A stretch of 64,000 nucleotides of DNA from Curtobacterium pusillum (GTDB lineage: Bacteria; Actinomycetota; Actinomycetes; Actinomycetales; Microbacteriaceae), in the NCBI RefSeq assembly GCF_013359865.1, contig NZ_JABMCE010000086.1, positions 124,001 to 188,000 of the forward strand, in the 5' to 3' direction. How positions within the stretch are numbered: the stretch's first letter is position 1; every line of letters starts with the position of its first letter. Below are positions 1-7,099 of this stretch, in pieces. The position numbers and the translations under genes were made by a program. The notes under the pieces are model-generated. The model did no database searches. It was not told where the DNA came from and saw nothing but the letters and a program-made list of their open reading frames with translations.

Positions 1-2
1 AC

Positions 3-437
3 CTCATGCGGGCCATCCCGAACGACGTAAGCACCCTCGCGCTGGGGATCGCCTGTAGCGCGGGTCAGTTCCTGCTCTCGGCGGGAACACCAGGCAAGAG
101 GCGCGCGCTTCCCCACGCCCGGATCCTGATGCACCAAGGATCCGCGGGTATCGGCGGCTCCGCTGTCGACATCGCGCTCCAGGCGGACCACCTCCGGGAC
201 ACTCGGGACACCGTGCTCCAGTTGATTGCTGACGACACCGGTCAGCCGGTCGAGCGCGTGTTCGAGGACTCCTTGCACGACCACTGGTTCTCTGCGGGCG
301 AGGCGCTCGACTACGGATTCATCGACGAGATCGTCTCGGAGTTCTCGACGATCAGGCCTGCCGCACCCCGGGCCGGCGCGGTCGGCTTCGCAGCAGCCGA
401 AGTGCTGCTGAATCCCGCGGGGGAGGAGGCACGATGA
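3..437 (+). CDS. clpP: ClpP-family protease subunit, catalytically complete, 5' end outside window
   Basis: The start lies before the window; the visible C-terminal part (about 144 codons) covers most of a ClpP fold, so roughly 55 residues are missing compared with the usual 200. Counting from the first visible Met, the nucleophile sits in CSAGQ (Ser18), the histidine in MHQ (His43, 25 residues later as in ClpP) and the aspartate in HDHWFSA, so the triad is intact. ClpP forms tetradecameric chambers fed by ClpX or ClpC AAA+ unfoldases in the cytoplasm. It overlaps the next clpP by 4 nt (ATGA), indicating translational coupling and probably mixed rings. The motifs are diverged (IACSAGQ rather than QAASAGA), so this may be an accessory ClpP pair rather than the main housekeeping one. 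Confidence 0.85.
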   Translation, partial: LMRAIPNDVSTLALGIACSAGQFLLSAGTPGKRRALPHARILMHQGSAGIGGSAVDIALQADHLRDTRDTVLQLIADDTGQPVERVFEDSLHDHWFSAGEALDYGFIDEIVSEFSTIRPAAPRAGAVGFAAAEVLLNPAGEEAR

Positions 438-1024
438 CCAGCTACACGATACCCAACGTCATCGCGCGGGACCCTCGCGGTGAACGCGTCATGGACGTCT
501 ACTCGCACCTCTTGACCGAACGGATCATCTACCTCGGTACCCCCGTGGACGCAGGGGTCTCGAACGCCCTGATCGCGCAGTTGCTGTTCCTCGAATCGGA
601 CAACCCCGACGCCGACGTGCACCTCACGATCAACTGCGAAGGCGGGGACCCCAGCGCAATGCTCGCCGTCTACGACACCATGCAGTACATCCGCCCGGAC
701 GTGTCCACGACCTGCGTCGGACAAGCGGTTGGAGTCGGTGCAATGCTCCTCGCCGCAGGGACCGCTGGGAAGCGCTCGGCCCTGCCGCACGCTCGCGTCG
801 TCCTTCACCAGCCTGCAGCCCAGGGTCAGGGAGCGATCCCCGAGCTGATCCTGCAGGCCGATGAGCTCGTTCGGATCCGCTCGGACATCGAAGCCGTCCT
901 CGCCGAGCACACCGGCCGATCAGCTGGTCGACTTCGAGCCGATACGGATCACGATCGAGTGTTCACCGCACGGGAGGCGCAGGAGTACGGGCTCGTGGAT
1001 CACGTGCTCGCACGTCGCCTGTGA
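434..1024 (+). CDS. ClpP-like protein lacking the catalytic serine (ClpR-like)
   Basis: 196 aa, full ClpP length, starting at an ATG preceded by GGAGGAGG and overlapping the upstream clpP by 4 nt. The fold markers are all there: N-terminal ERIIYLG, central INCEGGD, GKRSALPHARVVLHQP and C-terminal AREAQEYGLVD. At the nucleophile position, where ClpP has QAASAGA, this protein reads QAVGVGA, so Gly100 replaces serine. His125 and Asp174 are retained at the canonical spacings. Known ClpP paralogues without serine (cyanobacterial and plastid ClpR) act as structural subunits in mixed rings. I infer a non-catalytic partner of the upstream ClpP. A sequencing error is unlikely because two flanking residues also differ from the motif. 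Confidence 0.85.
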   Translation: MTSYTIPNVIARDPRGERVMDVYSHLLTERIIYLGTPVDAGVSNALIAQLLFLESDNPDADVHLTINCEGGDPSAMLAVYDTMQYIRPDVSTTCVGQAVGVGAMLLAAGTAGKRSALPHARVVLHQPAAQGQGAIPELILQADELVRIRSDIEAVLAEHTGRSAGRLRADTDHDRVFTAREAQEYGLVDHVLARRL

Positions 1025-1054
1025 GCGCGGCACGCCCGCCACGCGAAACCCGGG

Positions 1055-1363
1055 TCACGCAGCCAGCGCGAACATGCCCCGCACGGACACCGCGGGCGCG
1101 GAACTGACGACGCTCGTTCGTAGCCGCTCCGCCGCCCCGGTGGTGAGGTCCAGCAGGGATGAGTCCAGAGCTCCCGCGACAGCGGCGAGCATCTCGGACG
1201 AGGGCTCCTTGCGGCCGCGCTCGATCTCGGAGAGGTACTGCGGTGACACCCCGGCGCGGCGAGCCACGTCCTGGAGTCTGTCGCCGCGGTCCCGGCGACG
1301 CTCTCGCAGTTGTTCGCCGACGAGTTCACGCCACAGCGGCTCAGCACGGGGGGATGGGTTCAT
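1055..1363 (-). CDS. clgR: XRE-family regulator of the ClgR/PopR type
   Basis: 102 aa if started at the ATG at 1363; a longer frame from a GTG at 1546 would add an unconserved arginine-rich stretch, so it was not chosen. The helix-turn-helix region contains SPQYLSEIERGRKEPSSEM, the hallmark of actinobacterial ClgR and PopR, which activate clp protease genes and are themselves Clp substrates. The C-terminus ends in hydrophobic LAA, a plausible Clp degron. It converges on the clpP/clpR-like pair, with a 30-bp gap between the stop codons. Family membership is clear; which of the ClgR/PopR subgroups it belongs to, and whether it regulates the adjacent pair, are inferences. Its start-proximal upstream DNA carries a parS site. 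Confidence 0.8.
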   Translation of the reverse strand: MNPSPRAEPLWRELVGEQLRERRRDRGDRLQDVARRAGVSPQYLSEIERGRKEPSSEMLAAVAGALDSSLLDLTTGAAERLRTSVVSSAPAVSVRGMFALAA

Positions 1364-1378
1364 CCGCCCAGACTGGCA

Positions 1379-1394
1379 TGTTCCACGTGGAACG
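1379..1394. other. parS: parS centromere-like site 1
   Basis: TGTTCCACGTGGAACG is a near-perfect palindrome matching the bacterial parS consensus (TGTTTCACGTGAAACA) in the variant form with CACGTGG used by actinobacteria. It lies 15 bp upstream of the clgR-like start and 170 bp beyond the parB stop codon. ParB nucleates here to organise the origin region. It could also affect clgR transcription when ParB spreads. Confidence 0.85.
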
Positions 1395-1563
1395 TCCGCG
1401 CAGCCGCGTTCGCTGATCGCGGACAGGCGAGCGCCCGGGAGCAGCACATGACGCCTCAGAGCCGCAGGAAGGCGCTGAAGCGACGGAACCGGGTCAGGCT
1501 GGGCCGGGAGACCTGCGCGTCCGCTGCTCCCGGCAGAACCGCGCACACGGCTTCAGACGGTGC

Positions 1564-2544
1564 TCAGCGCGCGATGTCCTGCACACCCAGCTCACCGAGG
1601 ATGCGATTGAGGTCGTCGCCGTTCGCGAAGTCGATGGTCACCGAACTCTTCCGCGCCCCCACCGCGATCTTGACTCGGGTGTTCAGGCGGTCACCGAGCC
1701 GTTCGGCGAGATCGTTGAAGTGCGCCTGACGCTTCGAGGGCTCCGCCTTCGTCTTGACCGGTGTCTTCGCTGAGAGCTGCTGAGCGATCGCCTCGGCCGC
1801 GCGGACGGACAGGTCCTCGTTCACGATCTTCTCGGCGAGGTACTCCATCGCCTCGGCGTCGGGCGCTGCGAGGATCGCGCGAGCATGGCCGGCCGAGAGC
1901 ACGCCGGCAGCGACACGACGCTGCACCGGGGAGGGAAGGCGCAGGAGACGAATGGTGTTCGTGATCTGCGGACGCGATCGACCGATCCGCTGCGCGAGCT
2001 GCTCCTGCGTGATCCCGAAGTCAGCGAGCAATTGCTGGTACGCCGAGGCTTCCTCGAGCGGGTTGAGCTGGGCACGGTGCAGGTTCTCGAGCAGCGCATC
2101 CCGCAACATCGCGTCGTCGGGAGTGTCCTTCACGATCGCGGGGATCGTGCTCAGCCCAAGTTCCTTGGTGGCACGCAGACGGCGCTCACCCATGATGAGT
2201 TCGTACTGCGGCTCGGTTCCCGCAGCTCCGGCGATCGGACGGACCACGATGGGCTGCAGGACGCCGATCTCACGGATCGAGTGCACGAGCTCCTGGAGCT
2301 CCTCCTCGCGGAACTCCTTGCGAGGCTGCTGCGCGTTCGGCACGACGTCGAGCGGGTTGAGGTTCGCCAGACGGGCTCCCGGCACCGCCACGAGCTCCTC
2401 AGCGGTGAGGGAGTCACTGCTCGGCGCCGAGGCTGGCGAGCCGCCCGTGGGGAAGAAAACGTCGACGGGGCGGTCCTGCTGCTCGTTCGTTGTCGGGATG
2501 AGGGCTCCGATGCCCCGTCCGAGTCCGGTTCGCTTCGGTGCCAT
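1564..2544 (-). CDS. parB: Chromosome-partitioning protein ParB
   Basis: 326 aa CTP-dependent DNA clamp that loads at parS and forms the origin partition complex with ParA. The N-terminus has the actinobacterial signature LGRGIGALIP, followed by an acidic linker. The ParB/Srx CTPase part contains box I (PNAQQPRKEF), box II (GERRLRA) and the arginine patch ENLHRAQLNP. A KorB-like helix-turn-helix (GRSRPQITNTIRLLRLP) and a C-terminal dimerisation segment follow. The start codon overlaps the parA stop codon by 1 nt, so the pair is translated together. Two parS sites flank the parAB pair in this window. Confidence 0.96.
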   Translation of the reverse strand: MAPKRTGLGRGIGALIPTTNEQQDRPVDVFFPTGGSPASAPSSDSLTAEELVAVPGARLANLNPLDVVPNAQQPRKEFREEELQELVHSIREIGVLQPIVVRPIAGAAGTEPQYELIMGERRLRATKELGLSTIPAIVKDTPDDAMLRDALLENLHRAQLNPLEEASAYQQLLADFGITQEQLAQRIGRSRPQITNTIRLLRLPSPVQRRVAAGVLSAGHARAILAAPDAEAMEYLAEKIVNEDLSVRAAEAIAQQLSAKTPVKTKAEPSKRQAHFNDLAERLGDRLNTRVKIAVGARKSSVTIDFANGDDLNRILGELGVQDIAR

Positions 2545-3437
2545 CAGTCCTGCGCTCCTCGTGCTGCGATCTCTGCGGCCGCCTCCAGGTAGGAGAGCGA
2601 GCCGGTGGAGTTGACGTCGTAGGCGACCACGCTCTGGCCGTAGCTCGGCGCCTCACTGACGCGAACGGATCGCGGGATCATGGCTTCGAGCACCTGGCCG
2701 CCGAAGTGCTCCCGCACGTCCGCGGCGACCTGGTTCGACAGGTTCGTCCGGCTGTCGTACATGGTCAGCAGGATGGTCGACACCCGCAGGTTCGGGTTGA
2801 GGTGGCGCTCGATCAGTTCGATGTTGCGCAGCAGCTGGCTGAGCCCTTCGAGCGCGTAGTACTCGCACTGGATCGGGATCAGCACTTCCTGCGCGGCCAC
2901 GAACGCATTGATCGTGAGCAGGCCGAGCGACGGTGGGCAGTCGATGAAGACGTAGTGGTACGGCTCGTCCAGAGACTCGAGGTACTGGTCGAGTGCCGTG
3001 CGGAGCCGCTGTTCCCGTGCGACGAGGGAGACCAGTTCGATCTCCGCGCCCGCAAGGTGGATCGTCGCCGGCACGCACCAGAGCGTCTCGGACTCGGGGG
3101 ACCGCTGCACGGTGTCGGCGATCGGAGCCTCGTCGACGATCACGTCGTAGATGCTCGCGACCTCGGCCTGGTGGTTGACGCCGAGCGCCGTGGACGCGTT
3201 GCCCTGCGGGTCGAGGTCGATGACGAGTACCCGGGCGCCTCCGTGCGCGAGCGCAGCGGCGAGGTTCACGGTGGTGGTCGTCTTGCCGACGCCACCCTTC
3301 TGGTTCGACACCGTGAACACGCGGGTCTTCGCCGGCAGCGGGAACTTCTGCGTCGCGATAGCACGCCGGCGCCGGTTCAGGTCAGCGATCTCACGAGCGA
3401 GCGGTGTCGACGCGTCGTAATCGGTCGATGAACTCAA
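2544..3437 (-). CDS. parA: Chromosome-partitioning ATPase ParA
   Basis: 297 aa deviant-Walker ATPase that moves ParB-parS complexes along the nucleoid. Walker A is QKGGVGKTT at residues 46-54, with the signature first lysine; Walker A' is VLVIDLDPQGNAS; Walker B lies in YVFIDCPPSLG. The chosen start is a TTG at 3437, preceded by GAAGAGG at good spacing; no better ATG or GTG is available without losing the basic N-terminal segment (NRRRRAIA). It follows rsmG after an 81-bp gap containing parS site 2. Confidence 0.96.
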   Translation of the reverse strand: MSSSTDYDASTPLAREIADLNRRRRAIATQKFPLPAKTRVFTVSNQKGGVGKTTTTVNLAAALAHGGARVLVIDLDPQGNASTALGVNHQAEVASIYDVIVDEAPIADTVQRSPESETLWCVPATIHLAGAEIELVSLVAREQRLRTALDQYLESLDEPYHYVFIDCPPSLGLLTINAFVAAQEVLIPIQCEYYALEGLSQLLRNIELIERHLNPNLRVSTILLTMYDSRTNLSNQVAADVREHFGGQVLEAMIPRSVRVSEAPSYGQSVVAYDVNSTGSLSYLEAAAEIAARGAQD

Positions 3438-3460
3438 CGAGTGCCTCTTCCCCGGTTCGG

Positions 3461-3476
3461 TGTTTCACGTGGAACG
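3461..3476. other. parS: parS centromere-like site 2
   Basis: TGTTTCACGTGGAACG matches parS with one asymmetric change. It sits directly upstream of the parA ribosome-binding site, between rsmG and parA, a conserved position for parS in actinobacteria. It is 2.08 kb from site 1. Confidence 0.9.
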
Positions 3477-3518
3477 CGGAGCCACTGGCGGCCGGTCGAA
3501 CCGGCCCGAGCCGCAGCG

Positions 3519-4163
3519 TCAGTCAACTGTAGCCCGGAAGACGCGTGTGGTCTCCTCGACCACACCGACTCCGAGCTCGAGCACCTCGACGTCCGTGAGG
3601 CGCTTCCGGAGGATGACCTTCCGAGCCTTCTCCATCTCGTCCTCGACCCGTGCACCCTTCATCAAGATGAGCTGTCCACCGGAACGGACGAGCGGCACGG
3701 TCAGCGGGATGAGCTTCGACAGGGCACTCACCGCGCGAGCCGTGACCTGGTCGACGACGATGTCATCGGCTACGTCCTCCGCTCGTGCACGGACGACCTC
3801 GACATTGTCGAGCCCGAGCCGGTCCGCTTCAGCGGTGAGCCAGTCCACCCGGCGCTCCATCGGTTCGATGAGCGTGAGGTGCACGTCGGGCCGGGCGATG
3901 GCCAACACCAGGCCGGGGAGACCGGCTCCGGAACCGACGTCCGCGACGCGGCCCCGTTCCTCCAGGAGGGGAGCCAGGACGGCAGAGTTGAGGATGTGTC
4001 GTGTCCATAGCCGAGGAAGCTCGAGCGGACCGATCAGACCGAGCTCTTCCCCACGGCGTGCGAGCTCGTTCGTGAACGAGCGCGCGACGTCGATGCGGTC
4101 GCCGAACAGCATCGCGGCCGCGGCCGGCTCCGCCTCGAGCACGGGCAGCTCGGACTCAGTCAT
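3519..4163 (-). CDS. rsmG: 16S rRNA (guanine-N7) methyltransferase RsmG
   Basis: 214 aa. RsmG (GidB) uses S-adenosylmethionine to methylate N7 of G527 in 16S rRNA; loss causes low-level streptomycin resistance in several bacteria. The SAM-binding loop is VADVGSGAGLPGLVLAIA (about residues 73-90), followed by LIEPMERRVDWL and the later VTARAVSAL motif typical of the family. Its ATG overlaps the stop codon of the upstream R3H gene (ATGA). Position between jag and parA is the usual one. Confidence 0.94.
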   Translation of the reverse strand: MTESELPVLEAEPAAAAMLFGDRIDVARSFTNELARRGEELGLIGPLELPRLWTRHILNSAVLAPLLEERGRVADVGSGAGLPGLVLAIARPDVHLTLIEPMERRVDWLTAEADRLGLDNVEVVRARAEDVADDIVVDQVTARAVSALSKLIPLTVPLVRSGGQLILMKGARVEDEMEKARKVILRKRLTDVEVLELGVGVVEETTRVFRATVD

Positions 4164-4669
4164 CGGGTGACGACCGTGTGGCGGTCCCGACCCTCACCCT
4201 CGGACTCCGAGTGGAAGCCCTTCTCGGCGACGAGGTCGTGGACGAGCTTGCGCTCGTAGGACGACATCGGCGGCAGGGCAGCCGACGACGATCCGGCCTC
4301 GATGCGCTCGATCGCCGTGTCGACCAGACGCTGCAGCTCGGACGCGCGAGCGTCGCGCGAACCGCCCACGTCGAGGATGAGCCGACTGAACTCGCCGGTC
4401 TCGGCCTGGACGGCGATACGGGTCAACTCCTGCAGAGCGGACACCGTGTCCGGCTTGGAGAGCACGCGGAGGGCGTCGCCCTCGTCCGCCACCGACAGGT
4501 AGACGCGACCGGCCCGCTCCTCGATCTCGATGTCACCGTCGAGGTCGCAGATGTCGAGGAGTTCCTCGATGTAGTCCGCCGCGATGTCGGCCTCGTCACG
4601 CGCGTCATCGTCGACGGCTGCGGTCTCGACGGGGGTCTCCACGGCGTCCGCGATCTCCTGCTCGGTCAC
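4160..4669 (-). CDS. jag: KH-R3H RNA-binding protein Jag/KhpB
   Basis: 169 aa. After an acidic N-terminus there is a KH-like segment (ADYIEELLDICDLDGDIEIE, residues about 31-50, continuing to about 105) and a C-terminal R3H domain with the Arg-x3-His core RKLVH in MSSYERKLVHDLVAEK. Homologues bind RNA and influence cell-wall synthesis and division. The GTG start at 4669 directly follows the yidC TAA with no gap, so it depends on readthrough or coupling from yidC. Same-strand operon yidC-jag-rsmG. Confidence 0.9.
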   Translation of the reverse strand: MTEQEIADAVETPVETAAVDDDARDEADIAADYIEELLDICDLDGDIEIEERAGRVYLSVADEGDALRVLSKPDTVSALQELTRIAVQAETGEFSRLILDVGGSRDARASELQRLVDTAIERIEAGSSSAALPPMSSYERKLVHDLVAEKGFHSESEGEGRDRHTVVTR

Positions 4670-5644
4670 TTACTTCTTCCCGTTCTTCTTGGAGCGGTTC
4701 TTGCCCACCGGCTGCTGGCGCTGCGTGGTCACGCGCACCGGCTCGATCTCAGCGGCACCGGCGCCCGCCTCGGCGAGGACCGGGGTGGCAGCTCCGCGAC
4801 GCTGTGCCTTCTTCGCCAGGCGGGCCTCACGCGCGAGAGCTGCCTCGGACCCCGGCGTCGGCATGCTGCGGATGACGAAGTACTGCTGCGCCATCGTCCA
4901 GACGTTCGACGCGAGCCAGTAGAACATGACGCCGAGGGGGAAGGACAGACCCGAGATGATGAAGACCAGCGGGAGGACGTACAGCATCATCCGCTGCTGG
5001 CGGTACATCGGCGACGCCTTGGTCTCCGGCGACATGTTCTTCGCGACGAGCTGCAGCTGCGTGATGAACTGCGACGCCGTCATCACGACGATCATGAAGC
5101 CGGCGATCGCGCGGACCTCCCAGCCGGAGGCGTTCGTGAACGTCTCGTGCAGGGGAGCGCCGAAGAGCGATGCGTTGCCGAACGACGCTGCGAGGTCGTT
5201 CGTGAGCAGGCCGATGCCGGTCTTGTTGATCTGCGCCTCGTGCAGCACCGAGTACAGCGAGAAGAAGATCGGCATCTGGATCAGCAGCGGCAGGCAGGAG
5301 CTCAGCGGGTTCGTCCCGGTCTCCTTGTAGAGCGCCATGGTCTCGCGGCTCATCGCCTCACGCGAGAACTGGTCCTTCTTGCCCTTGTACTTGTCCTGGA
5401 TCTTCTTGAGCTGCGGCGCCACCTCGAGCATGCGGCGCTGCGACTTGATCTGCCGCACGAAGATCGGGATGAGCGCGGCGCGGACCACGAACGTCAGGAA
5501 GATGATGGAGAGGACCCAGGTGATGCCCGCGCCGGGGTCCATGCCGAGGCTCTCGAAGATCCAGTGGAAGCCGACGAGGATGGCAGAGACCACCCACTTG
5601 AGCGGCCAGAGGATCGTTCCGATGAGGTCCATTGGGGCGGTCAC
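4670..5644 (-). CDS. yidC: Membrane protein insertase YidC
   Basis: 324 aa, the short Gram-positive form without the large periplasmic domain. YidC inserts membrane proteins alone or with SecYEG. Hydrophobic segments occur at about residues 9-30, 40-60, 106-125, 165-190 and 215-245. The hydrophilic-groove segment with conserved arginine is VRAALIPIFVRQIKSQR, and the cytoplasmic hairpin follows. The C-terminal tail is strongly basic (RSKKNGKK) and probably contacts ribosomes. The GTG start at 5644 overlaps the yidD stop (GTGA); an ATG four codons downstream (5632) is a real alternative. Confidence 0.95.
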   Translation of the reverse strand: MTAPMDLIGTILWPLKWVVSAILVGFHWIFESLGMDPGAGITWVLSIIFLTFVVRAALIPIFVRQIKSQRRMLEVAPQLKKIQDKYKGKKDQFSREAMSRETMALYKETGTNPLSSCLPLLIQMPIFFSLYSVLHEAQINKTGIGLLTNDLAASFGNASLFGAPLHETFTNASGWEVRAIAGFMIVVMTASQFITQLQLVAKNMSPETKASPMYRQQRMMLYVLPLVFIISGLSFPLGVMFYWLASNVWTMAQQYFVIRSMPTPGSEAALAREARLAKKAQRRGAATPVLAEAGAGAAEIEPVRVTTQRQQPVGKNRSKKNGKK

Positions 5645-6021
5645 GCCTTTCGAGTGCGCTGGGGGAGCAGGACCGGACGAGGTGTCCCGACCGGGGCCTG
5701 CGGCTGCTGCTGGGCCGGCGCGAGCACGAACCCGAACCGGTTGACGTCGTAGGGACGACGCCGTTCACGGACGTCGTCGATGCCCCCGGCTGCCCAGGGG
5801 TTGCACCGCGCGATGCGCCACGCCCCCATCGTCGATCCGCGGACGACGCCGTACTGCTGGATCGCTTCGAGGGCGTACCGGGAGCACGAGGGGTGGTACC
5901 GACAGACGTTGCCGTAGAGGGGGGAGATCACCGCTCGGTACGCGCGCAGCACGACGACACACGCGTTGCGCGGGAGCAACGCGATGACCCAGGCGAGCCG
6001 GGTCCACAGGTTGCGGTTCAT
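5641..6021 (-). CDS. yidD: Membrane protein insertion efficiency factor YidD
   Basis: 126 aa, started at the ATG that overlaps the rnpA stop codon (ATGA). YidD is a small amphipathic membrane-associated protein that aids YidC-dependent insertion. The conserved core is present: AYRAVISPLYGNVCRYHPSC, then SRYALEAIQQYGVVRGS and RCNPWAAGGIDDV, containing the family's three conserved cysteines. The C-terminal 40 residues are Pro/Gln-rich and unconserved. Part of the rpmH-rnpA-yidD-yidC unit. Confidence 0.93.
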   Translation of the reverse strand: MNRNLWTRLAWVIALLPRNACVVVLRAYRAVISPLYGNVCRYHPSCSRYALEAIQQYGVVRGSTMGAWRIARCNPWAAGGIDDVRERRRPYDVNRFGFVLAPAQQQPQAPVGTPRPVLLPQRTRKA

Positions 6022-6380
6022 GCTGCCTTCTCCACACCACGCGCACAGGAGCGCGAGACGTCTTCGAGCAGGGTAGGCCATCCGGCCTGCGCAGCGGCTG
6101 GCAGTGCGCGGACCACCACGTCGTACCCGACGGGGATCTCGGCGAGCAGCCCGTGCGCGATCGCCTTCAGGCGACGCCTGACGAGGTTCCGGGTCACGGC
6201 GTTGCCCACGGTCTTGGCGACGATGAACCCGAACCGTGTCGGCCCCGCGCCGGTCGACGGGTCGTCCGACGGTCGACGGACCACCGATACGACGGCGTGC
6301 GCCGTGGCGCTCCTGCGACCACGACGCACGACGGACCGGTAGTCGTCACCGCGGACGATGCGGTTGGCGCGGGCCAACAC
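6018..6380 (-). CDS. rnpA: Ribonuclease P protein component
   Basis: 120 aa from the GTG at 6380, the usual length. RnpA is the basic protein cofactor of the RNase P ribozyme that trims tRNA 5' ends. The N-terminus ANRIVRGDDYRSVVRRGRR and the signature RNLVRRRLKAI (the RNR motif) identify it. An in-frame extension to 6503 would run through the rpmH coding strand and adds an Ala/Pro/Arg repeat, so it was rejected. It overlaps yidD by 4 nt. The start is 62 nt from the rpmH stop. Confidence 0.92.
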   Translation of the reverse strand: MLARANRIVRGDDYRSVVRRGRRSATAHAVVSVVRRPSDDPSTGAGPTRFGFIVAKTVGNAVTRNLVRRRLKAIAHGLLAEIPVGYDVVVRALPAAAQAGWPTLLEDVSRSCARGVEKAA

Positions 6381-6420
6381 GATCGCTACCAGGTGCCCAG
6401 CGGCGAACGGACCAGACGGT

Positions 6421-6450
6421 GCTCGTTCAGGCGCTGCTCGTTCAGGCGCT
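6421..6450. repeat. Perfect tandem 15-bp duplication at the end of rpmH
   Basis: GCTCGTTCAGGCGCT occurs twice head to tail (6421-6435 and 6436-6450). The second copy contains the rpmH stop codon and last codons; the first reproduces them in the rpmH-rnpA gap. It looks like a recent slippage duplication. Confidence 0.9.
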
Positions 6451-6579
6451 GAGCTCGGTGCGGCCCTTGGCGCGACGCGCGGCGAGGATGGCGCGGCCGG
6501 CACGGGTGCGCATGCGGGCGCGGAAGCCGTGCTTCTTGGCGCGGCGGCGGTTGTTCGGCTGGAAGGTGCGCTTGCTCAT
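6442..6579 (-). CDS. rpmH: 50S ribosomal protein L34
   Basis: 45 aa, read directly from the sequence: begins [19 protein letters not shown] and ends KGRTELSA before TGA at 6442-6444. It is a tiny arginine- and lysine-rich protein buried in the large subunit, with the universal N-terminal [16 protein letters not shown]-type motif. First gene of the leftward rpmH-rnpA-yidD-yidC-jag-rsmG series and divergent from dnaA, as in most bacteria. Confidence 0.97.
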   Translation of the reverse strand: MSKRTFQPNNRRRAKKHGFRARMRTRAGRAILAARRAKGRTELSA

Positions 6580-7099
6580 GATGATCTCCACACGGCTGCG
6601 CCGGGGAAAAATCAGCGCGAGCCCTCACGTATGTGTCGCCGCTCGGTGCCGAACGACGCAGATGGGCGCGACCGAACGGCCGCAGTCAACTGGTTAACGG
6701 TACGTGACAGCGGCGAGCAGGTCAAACGGGGTCACGCCCACGGCCACAGGGCCTCGGCGCACGTTCATTATCCACATTGGGGAAAACGTGCGTTCGGTAC
6801 CACGCGCCCCGGTCCTTTACAGTGGTGTGATCGACCCGGCTGCGGCCCGGCACGACGGGGGAGTCGCCTCGTCGTGCACCACGCGGCGGTCGTGGACAAG
6901 ACTGTGGACAACCCTGTGGACCACCTCGCGGGACGACACGCGGTCCGGGCCGTCGAAGAAGCGTCCGGACACGACGACCCGCCGGGCGCATCCAGCGGTG
7001 AACGCGCTGTCCCGGCACGTCCGGCGGCAACGAGCACGCACGGCGCCACGGAGCACGCAAAGTGAAGAGCACGACACGAGACCAGGAGACGAGCGCGAC
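6580..7099. promoter_or_regulatory. rpmH-dnaA intergenic region with DnaA boxes
   Basis: 520 bp without a credible gene. It holds divergent promoters for rpmH and dnaA. DnaA boxes seen: TTATCCACA at 6768-6776 (perfect), TGTGGACAA at 6903-6911 (reverse of the actinobacterial consensus TTGTCCACA), CGTGGACAA at 6891-6899 and TGTGGACCA at 6915-6923. The last three are evenly packed (12 bp apart), suggesting dnaA autoregulation or a second origin module. A GGTTAACG motif at 6692-6699 recurs in the dnaA-dnaN gap. Confidence 0.8.

Noticed and set aside
311-910. Long minus-strand open frame across the clpP pair (199 aa)
   Set aside because: It is the antisense shadow of two clear ClpP genes; composition is Val/Asp/Arg-rich as expected from the opposite strand of GC-rich codons.
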